Under the pieces are notes generated by a model. That model did not search any database, was not told where the DNA came from, and saw only the letters and a list, made by a program, of their open reading frames with translations. Both the position numbers and the translations under genes were made by a program. From Carettochelys insculpta (Eukaryota; Chordata; Testudines; Carettochelyidae), in the NCBI RefSeq assembly GCF_033958435.1, contig NC_134137.1, forward strand, positions 224,357,501 to 224,421,500: 64,000 nt of DNA, written 5' to 3'. Positions 1-11,991 of this stretch are shown here, in pieces; positions within the stretch are counted from its first letter, which is position 1; each line of letters starts with the position of its first letter.

Positions 1-3000
1 AATTCAGCACTTCAGCTTCTTCTCTGAGTTCTAAAGGCAGCTTCAGCTGGGTCATTTATGGGCATCATTTATCTGCATAAGGAGTGCGTGAGATCTTTGT
101 GCATTCAAATTTGTACCAGTTCCACTAGATCAAAATGCTGCAATGCCTTTGTATGGACATGCTCATTCAAGTCAAATAGTGCCTAGTATCAATTTAGCTT
201 ATGCTGGATAAACAGAAGTGAGGTGCTCTTCATTCAGACAAAGAGTAAAACGGTTTAGTAAGCCTGTCTATTTAAATGAGCATGATGTCTGTGTATAGAT
301 GAAGTCCAAGGAAGATTGGTTCCAAAAGATACAGAAAGAGATGAAGATCCTGTTGGCAAATGATAAAGACCATCAGTGAGGATGGTTCTGCTCATTCATG
401 AACCAGACCAGACCATCAGAAACCAAGGTGCCTTTCCTATTCAGACCTCAAACTGGAATCGGCGTGGGACAGGACTTCCCCCTCGGGATTTGCATTTGGC
501 CTGAGTCACTACCACTACTAGATGATGTCAGCTGGAGCACTGCAAGCAGAGAGGGAAGCAGTTAGACAGGTACAGGTCTTCTTTGACAGGAGACCTGAAT
601 TTGCTGAAGCCATTTGCTCATCTACACTGATCTCAGCCATCTCTGAAATCAGAGTCATTCAAGGTCTCTCTCTCGTCTGAGCTAAATGGCAGCCTGGCCT
701 ATCCTTCAAGACTGCTCAGAAGCCTCCACCAGGAATGAATGTGGCAACCCACCTACTTAGTGAAGCACAGCAATATTAGCACATTACAGTCCATTATTTT
801 AGGCCCATGCAGCAGCTGGTGTTATCAGTATTATTATTGATCCAGAAAAAAATGATCTGGTTGAGACTGGAAAAATATGTTAAAAAGAATCCCTGAAAAT
901 CATGGTGTCCATTGATGTGCTTAAATATGAATTTGGGTGCCTGTTCACAAGTCATTATGATCTTATGAACACCCAGGTTTGGCCAAACAAGTTCAGAGCC
1001 AAAGGAGGAGCAATATATTAACTGAGCTACTTATCTGATCTAGAACATTCTCTCAAAGGGTAACTAGACACCTGCAGCTGGCCTTGCCAACTGGCTTGGG
1101 TTCTTTCATTGGAGGGCTTGAATTCAGGATGGAGCCTGAGCCCTGGGTCTCTCCTGCCTCATAGGTTCCTGGAACCCTGGCTCCAGCCCTAGCCCAGAAG
1201 TTCACTCTGTAGTGAAACAGCCCTGCAACCAAGTCCTGCAAGACAGCCACCAGTTTGTCCCTGCAGTGCATGTTCACTATGATGCCCTATGTGAAGCATG
1301 GCTTCTTACACCATACTGTTGCCTGTCTGACCACTATGCCCCGTCACCAGTCTGTCATGACCTCCCGTCCCCGACTCCTCCTACAGAAATTCAAAATGGA
1401 CCTACTTACTCACCCGAGGAAGTGGTGGTGACTGGGCTAGTGGAAAAGTAGGAAGACTCATCCAGATGTGGGTTGCCAGCAGTGAGGAGACAGTTGCAGA
1501 GTCTCTCAAAAGCCAGGCCCAGGGAAGTGGTGCCTGTACCCAGTAAAATGAATGTGTGTGCCACAGATGACAAACACAGTTACTATGCAATTTACCTGTG
1601 CCCCTTCTGGGGAGGCAGAAGTAGAACACTGGTCCTTCAGTCATAAATCCAAAGGAGCTTTGCTTTAATTGTGTTAATTTGCTTTCTTTATGATAATGAG
1701 TCTCTCCTGTAAGAGTTGTCACTTTGGCTTATGCTGGGGTAAATCCATGACTTTTAAGACATTTGTATTATGTCATTATTTTTAGTGCTCCATGGCAAAG
1801 AGAAACCATGCAAGGGGGTGGGAGGTTGCCACAGTAAAGGTGTCAGACCTTTCGATTTGCCTCTAGACAGAGGCAAGTCTCCAACTCTTCTTTTCTCCCT
1901 GGTGGGAAGAGACTTACTTGTCCACATCCACGTGAGAACAGATGGTGGTATAAAAGTAACAAAGGGAACAGAAATCATGAGAGCTCCAGCTTCCCTATTT
2001 TCTTTGATTAGACAGCTCCTAATGAAGCAAGCCTGTTGTGTTGGCTCAGAAACCTCAAACACAAGCAATGCTTTAGATTAGCACCTTCAGAACAGAACGT
2101 ACTTCTGTTTTTGTCATTTTGCTTACCTCCTTCTCTTCTTCCTGGGAATGGTCACTCCCAGAGACAACACTCTAGGATAGTGTCCTGGCTCAATGGGAAT
2201 CCCATTGCGCCCCCGCACCCACCCCCACCCCTCTGCCGAAGAAAGGGTCTTTCTGTATTGCTGAGTATCTTACAGGATAGTAAGATACTTGAATAAAAAG
2301 TTACTAAATGGGGGTTAACATCCTGCGAGTTCATTGAAATGCAAATGTTTATGTGCTATTGTTGGAAACTAACTTCGTAGAAAGGTAGGGTGAATGAAGT
2401 GTCTGGAAGGCATGAGGAAGTTCAAAGTTTTTTGGAGCGATATGCATGAGGTGGGTTTACTTGGGAAATGCCTTCAGTAGAGAATGCAAGTGAGAGAAAC
2501 CCTTTATACACTACCTACCTCCCCCAGTTCTAAGATCCCTGAACAGAATAGGAAGGAAACTGAACATGCTATGCATGGTGTGTTCTACAAAGAAGCTATG
2601 ATGAACCTATCACAAGAGTGCTCCTAGAGTAGGGTATTCAAAGACTTGCCAGAGTCCATATAAGAGATGGGGTGAATTCTCATAACTATTAGTATAACTG
2701 TAGGTTCTTCAAGTGTTTTTAGCGTGTTAGAGGGTATACAAGCCCCACAATGGGGCTGACGGTCAACAATGGGCCCACGTTACCCCACACCTCTTGGCCT
2801 GCCCAGCATTTCTTGGCTGGAGAAATGAAATAAAAGGAGCTCTGGAGTCACACAAGAGGTGATGGACAGACTGCAGGAGAGATAAATCCTTCTCCAGAAA
2901 GCTGGACAGAAGACTGAGCCTGAGAGGGGACCACAGAGTAGGTAAGGCCACCAAGCAGGGCTTTCTCTGCCTGCCAGACCTTTGCAGGACCAGCAGCACT

Positions 3001-4149
3001 GGAAAGGCCCTGAGTTGTTTGGGCTCTTTGTTAAGCAATTGATTGGTTGGATGATGAGGCCATGCACCATACTGAAGAGACATACAGGTAGAAAGGTGCC
3101 TGGGTAGTGTACGTGGAGCCATTGCAAGCAGGACTGCTCTGGGTTGCATCCCACAGGACTCTGTGCTAGCACCTGGTTGAAAATGAGGACAAAAGATACT
3201 CAGTGTGGAATCAGGATCCCAGCAATTTTACCATTCTCACAAAGCGGCAATGAGCCAAGGGGGAAGGAGTCAGGTGTATTAAGCACTAGGAAACCCAGCC
3301 TTCCCTCACAATATATTTTCCCCCTTAAGAAGGAAGTCATAGAAATATGTGGTAACTTATATTTGTAGCAATTATGCTCTTAGCTGTGTCTGCAGAGAAA
3401 GCAAACAGGAGTCTTAGGGCAACCTCTCTGTGCAGGCAATGATAGAAGTGAAAGCAGGGAACCATCCAGCCTGGGAAAAATCACTTCAGAAGGGAGAGGG
3501 ATGTATGTCTCCACCCAAGAAAGGCAACAGCTAGGGAGTTCCAGGCTTCAGTGGGTGTCTTTAGCGAACCACTAAGGGGGAAACATAGGCCCAGGTTCCC
3601 TGAACTGTGACAAAGAATTTCTGCACTGGGGTTCTTTCCAGTTGTCTCTTTTGACTTCCCTGTGGTAATAATGAACTGGGCCCTCCATATCCCAGAGTCA
3701 CCAGCTGTATCAGGAAGATCACACTTCCCTGTCTCTTGAAGTATGATAAAGGGAAAATTAGAGTTCATTATCTGAATTAATCAGTGATTGAAGGGAGACA
3801 AAACAGTATCTCTCCCCATCATAGGGCTCTAGAGTACAGCACATACCAAAGCTTTGCTAGATGTTTATTATATTATTACGATCTAAAATCAGCTGAATGT
3901 CTGTGCAGTTCTGTCCTTGATTGATGGGGAAAAGGCCCTGAGGGAAGGGAAACAATTTTCCAAGAATGAAGCTTTTAACATCAAAAAGTGGAAAGTAAAA
4001 ACAGAATGTTCTGTCTTTGAGATTCACATGGAAATAGCTCAATCTGTTAACAGTTTACAGGACAGAGCAACTCAGGGAGTAATGCACGGTGTAGGTAGGG
4101 TGACATGAGTGATAGTCTTCTTCTCAGGATGGGACTATATGGTAAATAA
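1..4149. other. Unannotated sequence
   Basis: I recognise no gene, RNA or repeat family here. Open frames are short (at most about 130 codons), occur on both strands and lack family motifs. The sequence is ordinary moderately AT-rich vertebrate-like DNA. Confidence 0.4.
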
Positions 4150-4868
4150 TGGATGAATGAAGATGGGCTACCTGGAGAAATCATGTCTTGCTGATCTTTG
4201 CCAATTCTTTGAAGAAGTCCAAAGACAAATGGAAAAAACATGATCCAGTGGATACAGCATAACTGGACTTCCAGAAAGCTTTTGACCTGGTCCCTCAACA
4301 AAGGGTCTTAAAACAAATGGTGATTGGATAAGAGGGAAGATCCTCCGATGGATCAGTAACTGGTTAAAATACAAGAAACAAAGGGGAGGGAATAAATAGT
4401 TTTCATAGTGGAGAAACACAGTTCACCTAAGGATCTGTACTGTTCAACATATTCATAAGTCATCTGGAGAAAAGAGTGAGTCGGCTAAGTCTGTACTCTG
4501 CTAAATTGCTCAAAATAGTTAAGTACAAAGCAGACTGTGAAGAACTACAGAAGGATGACTGGGCAACAAAGTTTCACATGAAATTAATGATTGCTAAATG
4601 CAAACTAATGCACATTGAAAAACACAGTTCCAACAATATATACAAAATAAAGAGGTCCAAATTAGTTTTTACCATTCCAAAAAGAGAGAGCTTGGAGTCA
4701 TCATGAACAGTTCTCTGAAAACATCAACTTCATGTGCAGTGGGAATCAAAAAAGCTAACAAATTGTTAGGAACCATTAGGAATGGAATAGACAGATAGCG
4801 GCATTATCACATTTTCTGCATAAATCAATGGTATGTCCAGGATACTGTCTGGCTGTGGTCACTCATTT

Positions 4869-4903
<35 letters not shown>

Positions 4904-5545
4904 GGCGTGTGTGTGTGTGTGTGTGTGTGTTTTGGAGAGAGAGAGAATGTGTGTGTGTGTGTGTGTGTATGAATTGGGAAATTATGGAGAAGGGCAGCAA
5001 AATGTTTCATGGGTACAGAACTATTATCACACAAGGAGAGATTAAAAGGACTGGAAATGTCCATTTTAGAAAAGAGATGACTAAGGGTGGATGTGACACA
5101 GATTTACACAATCCATGAGGAGTGTGGAGAAAGTGAATAAGGACATGTTATTTACCCCTTTATATGCCACACAAACCACCAAATGTAATTAATAGGAAGA
5201 ATGGTTTGAACGCAAGCCAAAAAGAGTACTTCTTCACACAACGCACAGTGAACACATGAAACTCATTGCCAGGGAATTCTGGGAAGACCAAAAGTATAAA
5301 TGGCTTCACAAAAAATTTAGATTAGCTCACAGAGGATGTGTCCATCAAAGGTTATTGGCCAAGATGATCAGGAACACAGCACCATCTTCTGATGCCCCTA
5401 CGACTGACTGACAAACTGAAGCTGGATGACAGGGACGACATTACACAATAATTGCCCTATTCAGTTCATTCCCTCTGAAGCATCTGGCACCAACTGTTGC
5501 CAGAAGACAAGATGCTGTATTGGATGGACCACTGGCCTCACCAAT
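4150..5545 (+). mobile_element. CR1 LINE fragment, decayed
   Basis: CR1 is the main LINE family of reptiles and birds. The stretch runs collinearly with CR1 as I remember it: a reverse transcriptase segment around 4266-4300 encodes a decayed form of the motif read as DFQKAFD followed by VP, and later parts match the distal ORF2 and the 3' UTR (around 5040-5330). The 3' end near 5460-5545 has the phrasing of turtle CR1 tails, with GTTCATTCCCTCTG followed by GATGGACC. Many stops and indels break the frame and a GA/GT microsatellite sits inside. It is 5' truncated, as usual for CR1. Exact ends are approximate. Confidence 0.75.
4870..4969. repeat. Compound (GA)n/(GT)n microsatellite
   Basis: About 30 bases of GA, then about 24 of GT, a short GA block, then a second GT block. 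It lies within the CR1 copy. The open frames on both strands here are artefacts of the dinucleotide runs. Confidence 0.95.
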
Positions 5546-7698
5546 ACAGAGTTTCTTAACCTTCCCACAATTACTTGAGTCACCCGCACCATTTCTCCTT
5601 TACCACCTCCTGCAAAAATGCCTGTGTTAGGCACAAGACCACAAAGAATCCAGGTATGCATGTGGAGATCCACAGCAGAGCAATCATCAGTGTTGCCAAA
5701 ACTCCATGTCCAACACTCTGAAAACACAAGCCAGCTCTGGGGGCTGTACCTTTTGCAAATGCTTCTCCACTTCACTCATCTGATTACTTTCATCCTTCTT
5801 TGGTGTCTCAAAATTCTACCACAGGGGCTGCGAGTAGCTATTTTTAAATCTGTCCACTCTAGGTATCAAAAAAATAAAAATGATCCACACGTTCCCAGTG
5901 ACACTGGTGAACATGTGCATGCGATGCAGAGGATCCTAGGAATAATACAAGTACATCACATGATAATATTCCCTCATAAGTATGATTTTTAATATGCCTT
6001 GTGTAATGTAAACAGCGGTAAGTGATGCAATTGTAAGGAGAATTCTTCCTGGAACATGCTCAGAGGCCAGTACTGTAACGCAGGGGCCTGTGCTTGGTTG
6101 CTTGCCATCCTGAGGACCAAGATTCACATCAAACTAGACCCTTGGTGAAACAGGATCCTCTTTCTCTACTCCGACTCGTTAACACTCACCGCCAGAGGTG
6201 GTGGTGACACTCTTCCTTGTTAGTAGTCTCACATAGGCCGGGGACTGACTGGCCCTGGAGAATGATCTCCTCTCTCACCCCCAGAGACGAGTACAGGCAC
6301 AGCACGATGGTGTAAAGACTGTTCGTGTGCACACGGTAAGGACGCCACTCAGACAGTTTTAAACAGACGAGCGCTCTCTTTTCGGCAGTTTGGCCCCTCC
6401 TCGACAAAACAGGAGGTGGTTTTGTCCGGTAGGAACACGGGCCAGCATTTTGAGCTGTTGCTCTACCCCTACTGCCGTGGTTTCACACACATGCATGCTG
6501 GCAGCAATAAGGCAGCGCACTCTTCCTTTTCGTGGTACGACCTTTCAAGCACAATGCTTGCTGATGCCAGCGAGGGTGAGATCACAGCCCTTGTGACAGG
6601 CTCAAGGCATTCCCAGAAATACCTAAACGTCTGGCTTCCAGGAGCATGTGAGTGGTTATGCTAGTGTTCTGGGGAAGGCAATGTTTGTGTAGCCCATGGG
6701 TCAGCGTAAGTTACTGGGCTCTGTCTGTGTTAATCTACAGGCAATATGAGACGTTACAACCCCGGTATAAAGTTTTATTGCAAGCTGTGATGGCTGTGTG
6801 CTTCCAGCTCTAGAGAAGCCCAGTTCAATGCCCAGTCCAATTGGTGGAGAAGGCAGATGTCACACTTGCATCATCATCACCTGCTCCATGAAGACACAAA
6901 GGCCATTAGTATGGCCAGGACAAAATTCACTTATAGAAAAGAAAGGCCCATATGCAGAGACTGAGGAGATGATCCTGAGACGTGTCGAGTACCCTCTTCT
7001 CCTGAGGCAGTCCTGTGTCTGCTCTGAATATGAAGGAGATTCTGCAGAGAGGCAATTGGACAGGCAGGCAGACAGCATGACAGACCCGACCTAGTGTTCA
7101 TTCTAGCTCCCATACTAACACAGCCTGGGCTGCCCAATTAACGCTGAACAGGGTCTCTCTCACTCCTGACTCAGACACAGTCACACAAAACCAAGGCAGA
7201 CAAAAGAGATCATCCCCCTTCTGAGGAGCAATCCAAGAGAACATAGCTGTGCTGTGCACAGCAGGAGACCCAACTCACAGGGGAACATGGGAGCCAGAAG
7301 GATTCCCTTCCTGCCTTAGCCCATGTGTGTAAAAGAGGGCCATTCTTCGCTATCTGTATTTGTCTTTGGTCACTCTCACATCACTTCAGCTGGTAGATCT
7401 AATGAAAACACAGGAGAATCTGTTCTTTTTGACCACAAGGTTAATAAGAGTGAAACTCAGCAGCAGCAGCAGGGACCACAGGATGAAAAATTCTCTTTAA
7501 AGCTAGAGATCAGAAGGCACTAGGAGGTAAGTGTGACATTTCAGCACTGAGGAGTCCAAGTTAATTACCTGCAATTCAACACAGGGAGTTATATTAAGGC
7601 AGAAAAAGTGGAAGCTTTGACGACTTGAGGATTTAACATATTTAATGTTCTGGTTTCTAAAGATACCGGTCCACTTTCACTGGTCTTTGCCAAATATT
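5546..7698. other. Unannotated sequence with a modest CpG-containing patch
   Basis: No gene recognised. Sequence from about 6170 to 6620 is richer in CpG than its surroundings and contains open frames on both strands (about 6186-6407 minus, 6416-6664 plus). None has a recognisable domain. An AAAGTTTTATTG string near 6767 looks like part of an old retroelement terminal region, but I cannot establish LTR ends. Confidence 0.3.
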
Positions 7699-8409
7699 GG
7701 CTACGTCTACACGTGAAGCCTACATCGAAGTAGCCTATTTCGATGTGGCGACATCGAAATAGGCTATTTCGATGAATAACGTCTACACGTCCTCCAGGGC
7801 TGGCAACGTCGATGTTCAACATCGACGTTGCGCAGCACCACATCGAAACAGGCGCTGCGAGGGAACGTCTACACGCCACAGTAGCACACATCGAAATAAG
7901 GGTGCCAGGCACAGCTGCAGACAGGGTCACAGGGTGGACTCAACAGCCAGCCGCTCCCTTAAAGGACCCCTCCCAGACACACTTGCACTAAACAGCACAA
8001 GATACACAGAGCCGACAACGAGTTGCAGACCCTGTGCATGCAGCATGAATCCCCCGCTGCAGCAGCAGCAGCCAGAAGCCCTGGGCTAAGGGCTGCTGCC
8101 CACGGTGACCATAGAGCCCCACACGGGCTGGAGAGACAACGTCTCTCAACCCCCCAGCTGATGGCTGCCATGGAGGACCCCACAATTTCGACGTTGCGGG
8201 ACGCGGATCGTCTACACGGGCCCTACTTCGACGTTGAACGTCGAAGCAGGGCGCTATTCCGATCCCCTCATGAGGTTAGCAACTTCGACGTCTCGCCGCC
8301 TAACGTCGAAGTTAACTTTGAAATAGCGCCCGACGCGTGTAGCCGTGACGGGCGCTATTTCGAAGTTAGTGCCACTACTTCGAAGTAGCGTGCACGTGTA
8401 GACACAGCT
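7699..8409. mobile_element. PIF/Harbinger MITE, 711 bp, young-looking
   Basis: The ends are inverted: GGCTACGTCTACACG at the left and the complement of AGCTGTGTCTACACG at the right. They are flanked by a 3-bp direct repeat, ATT, at 7696-7698 and 8410-8412. The subterminal parts hold many TTCGAA/ATCGAA-type words with CpGs intact. The left about 300 bp matches the left end of the 4-kb element at 15903, and the right about 330 bp matches its right end near 19600-19927, so this is an internal-deletion derivative. Near 8045 it keeps a remnant of the transposase start, an ATG followed by a CAG run. It encodes nothing complete. Confidence 0.88.
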
Positions 8410-8412
8410 ATT

Positions 8413-10685
8413 AAACTATATACAGGTCCATTAGCTTCAATCAGATACAAAAACTTTCTCATGGCCTGCCTTGAAGTGTAGTGGAACAGCATGTGGGATT
8501 ACCTAGTAGTTGTCCCATTAACACCCCTGAAAGTGACTGCACTTTAGTGGTAGTAAGCCAATTCCAGCAGAATTGGCTAAAAGGGATATTCAGATTGTAT
8601 TCGTGTTTGGAGTTGCTGTTATTCAAATAACATTTTGGAACCTGGACCCACATGTGTTAATCAACTGAAAACTATTTGGCAAAATTCAGAGGACTTAATA
8701 TTGCTGATATTCATGTTAGCTGGCAAACTTAATATTTAAGTCATCTGTTTCATCTGTGTGTGTATTAGAGACAGACATATGGTTTACTACGCATGCTGAA
8801 AACATTGGCTGATAGACACTATTAAATATTTCTTCACCTACCTCAGGATGCTCAGGCATTCTTTGCAGAGATGAGCCCACACCAAAATTTCTATGCTAAC
8901 TATCCCTGATCTTTCAGGATACTAAACACACACCTCCACATTCTGCATCATCAAAACTATTGCTATTGACCTTAACAGACAAAGTGAGAATATGGTGCAA
9001 ATACACCCAGTTTAAGATGGTTTTAAAATTGGTGCTCCTCCCACCTCACTGCTCCATCTCTTTCTCTCAGCCGACCCTCACAGGAACTAGCTGAACTACA
9101 GAATTGGTAAAGTAGTTTCTTTTCACACTATAGAGGCAGAGTATAAAGAGGAGCCACACTGGTGGTATGTCTCTGAACAGGGCACAGAGATCAAGAGGGA
9201 AATCTAGGCAGTGGGGTAAACAAGAAATACAATGAAGTGCAGGAAAGCCTGCAGGGCTGCAGCTTGCTGAACTCTCACCAGTCCAAACCTGATGAGAAGA
9301 CTGCAGCAGCTCTTAGGTCCTGCTCAAGCACTTTCTACTCTGAGGTGAACGGGAAGAGCCTTCACACAACACCAGCAGGATAAGGCCCTGCGTTTGGGAA
9401 GTCCTGGGCTTGTAGTGCGGAATTCTCATTTCTGTCCACAATTCCTTGGCTTTGTCACATGCAGCATCACCCTCTGCAAGCTAACGAGAGAGCCAAAGCC
9501 TGTCCCCGTCACTTCAGCAGCATCAGTAAAAGGGTTCGCAGGTCAGCTGTGTGCTCTCGACAGTACGTCCTCCTTCCTGCACTAATCATTGCACTGAGAG
9601 TTGTTCAGTTCCAGTTGTGTTAGTGCAGAATGGCCACTGACATCTGTCCCCAGTGTATCATCCAATCTTATGATTGGTATGAACGCTAGAAGCTGGTGTA
9701 CAGCAGTGCACCATTGCTCTCACCTATGCAGATGCAGCAATTCTAGGGCAAGAGAGGGAAATTAAGGAAAAGCATAATGTGGAGAATGCTCTAGTGTGTT
9801 GTCCATTCCACTAAAGAGAATGATGGTATCTTTCTGCAAGGCAAGGGAGCAAACTGTCACACCTATCATAAAGCTGAGTGAGACTGGAAGATTCTGATGG
9901 TCTTTCCTTTAAAAATGAAGTCACATCATCTGTCTCTTTCTATGTCACACACCAAGAAAGAGTAACTACCTAAATCATCTGACTGCATATTCCAAAAATA
10001 ACATTAACTCTGTCCTCATCTGGCCACCAACCGGTTACTTAAGGGCACTCTTACAAACAAGCACTACTTCAGAAATGGTTGAGATCATTGTGTATAAGGA
10101 AATATTCCACAGAGTAGCTGGCAACAATCTCTCCTCCAAACAGTTTCACCTGGAAAGTAAATTAAGTCCCAGTCTGGTTTGACAGAATAGGCATTCTGAC
10201 CCTCTTTACACCCAAAGATAGATAGATTATACATCAGCAATTGTGCTTTAGCAGACACGCAGTCAAAAAAGAGTAATAAGCTCTTGGCTTCAAAATTTAG
10301 TTCATTCTAGCAACTTTCCACAGCTGCTACTTCCCTGTTTACTCAAAGAACTTAATATTTTGCTTTACAAAATGTTGCATATTTATAATCTTATTTCTGT
10401 ACCTCAATGTAGATAAAAATATTTATCCACTAGCAGATGTACCCAGCATTGCTCTGGTCTTGAACTCAATAAAGGGTTGTTTTGTTTTGTTTTGTTTTGT
10501 TTTGAAAACAGAAAATTTCAGTGCTTTTTATTTAAATGATTGTATTTTCAAAAAGAGTGTTAATTTTTATTTAGGATTTCTTAAAAATTAATCATTAAAA
10601 TGTGTCAGATTTTTTAAGTAATTTGAGACAGCAATTCCATTAAGCGTATTTTTTATTTCATCCCTGCAAACTCTTAACATTCACT
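8413..10685. other. Unannotated sequence
   Basis: No gene or repeat family recognised apart from a short pentanucleotide repeat at 10477-10504. Open frames are shorter than about 65 codons and unremarkable. Confidence 0.4.
10477..10504. repeat. (TTTTG)n microsatellite
   Basis: About five to six copies of TTTTG. Confidence 0.9.
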
Positions 10686-10927
10686 GGGCGTGTCTACGCT
10701 AGGAACTAACTTTGACGTTAACTTTGAAGTTAGGCACTACATCGAAGTAGCCAGCAGAGAGTCTATACACATTTTCCCTTATTAGAGCCCAGCTTCAACG
10801 TCCTTACACTATTCCCAGAAATGGAGTAGTTCCCTACTTCAAAGTTTAACTTCAAAGTAGGGTGTGTGTAGATGCTCTACTTTGAAGTAAGCAACTTTGA
10901 AGTTAGTTTTGCAGTGTAGACACAGCC
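10686..10927. mobile_element. Harbinger-type MITE, 242 bp, older copy
   Basis: Terminal inverted repeats of the form GGGCGTGTCTACGCT (left) and GGCTGTGTCTACACT (right, read on the minus strand) are flanked by the 3-bp repeat ACT at 10683-10685 and 10928-10930. Internal words are TTTGAAGT and CTTCAAAGT, the CpG-decayed counterparts of TTCGAAGT in the MITE at 7699. That suggests an older copy of a related family. Non-coding. Confidence 0.8.
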
Positions 10928-11109
10928 ACTATATTTTTTTTTAAAAAGGGCTGTATTCAGTTTTGTTTCCAATAACATTTTCTTCTAATTTTCATACCAT
11001 AAGCATTGATTTACCATGCAAAAACAGGGCACTACCCCACATTATTTCACTTAATCTCTTTTCTGAAAGGTTTATTGAGAAGCAATCCCATTCCAGGTTC
11101 ACCCTGGCT

Positions 11110-11520
11110 GGCTCTACACATGCCCCTTCCCTTCAAAAGGGGCATGTTAACGAGCAGGTTTGAAATATGCTAATGAGGTGCTGCAATGAATATGCAGCGC
11201 CTCATTAGCATAATGGCAACCATGGCAATTCGAAAGTGTGGCTTCTCGAATTGCGCGCTGTCCGTGGAGAAGGGACCTTCCAAAAGGACCCTCCCCAGTT
11301 TTCGAAAGCCCTTCTTCCGATCACCAGATAGGAAGAAGGGCTTTTGAAAACTGGGGCGGTCCTTTCGGAAGGTCCTGTCACCATGGGTGGCGTGCGATTT
11401 GAAAAGCTGCACTTTCAAATCGCCACGGCCGCCATTATGCTAATGAGGCACTGCATATTCATTGCAGCACCTCATTAGCATATTTCAAACCTGCTCATTA
11501 ACATGCCCCTTTCGAAAGGA
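11110..11520. mobile_element. Hairpin-forming MITE with long inverted repeats
   Basis: The stretch folds on itself. The left arm (about 11128-11215) with GGGGCATGTTAACGAGCAGG, then GCTAATGAGG and GAATATGCAG, is matched in inverse by about 11430-11515. An inner inverted pair lies at about 11268-11320 and 11327-11375. The left end carries GGCTCTACAC as in other MITEs here. The matching right tip seems missing, so the copy may be truncated at about 11520. The open frame through it on the minus strand is an accident of the repeat. Confidence 0.7.
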
Positions 11521-11844
11521 TCAGTCTCTTTCAACATTCACTCAGTTATGTCAATTTTGAGGACTACGTGAGTTGGTGATTCTGTCTCTTTTCTGTGTGG
11601 TTTTATGAAAATCAAGCTGATTCCAGGCAAATCCCATTTTCTTGACAATACCAAACCCTTACCTTGCTCTAAGTCATAATAAGAGGTAGCTCTATACTGA
11701 ATTCAGTGGTTCTAGATTTTACTGCTTAGGAGGAGTTCTTGATCAAACAAATTGACAAATTCTCTGCAATATATAGTTCAATAACTGAAATAATAACAAT
11801 TAACTGCATTGATTTCTATCTACTAAAAAGAACATTTCTTCTCA

Positions 11845-11978
11845 AATGTCTCCTACATCTGATGAAGAGGGTCTTTGCCCATGAAAGCTTATGCTCCGAA
11901 ACATCTGTTAGTCTATAAGGTGTCACAGGATTTCTTGTTGTTCTCGAAGATACAGACTAACACGGTTACCTCTTTGAT
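11845..11978 (-). mobile_element. Turtle tRNA-derived SINE with perfect 13-bp target duplication
   Basis: Matches the Pol III SINE of cryptodiran turtles in reverse orientation: the phrases GTTAGTCTGTATCTTCGAGA and CATAAGCTTTCATGGGCAAA occur on the minus strand. The 13-mer ACATTTCTTCTCA is found directly on both sides, at 11832-11844 and 11979-11991. This fits LINE-type target-primed insertion and a fairly recent date. Confidence 0.88.
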
Positions 11979-11991
11979 ACATTTCTTCTCA

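Noticed and set aside
4825..5118. Open frames with Arg-Glu and Cys-Val repeats on both strands
   Set aside because: Created by the GA/GT microsatellite.
6186..6664. CpG-containing segment with overlapping open frames as a gene or promoter
   Set aside because: CpG density is modest, frames on both strands are equally long, and no motif or splice structure could be supported.
7390..7526. Exon-like segment with acceptor CACTTCAG and donor GAG|GTAAGT
   Set aside because: The only long open frame has a TAG just before the donor and a low-complexity Gln run; no relation to the candidate exon at 12884 is visible.
11128..11515. Possible miRNA gene from the long hairpin
   Set aside because: The whole hairpin is a MITE with similar designs elsewhere in the window; no specific evidence for a processed miRNA.
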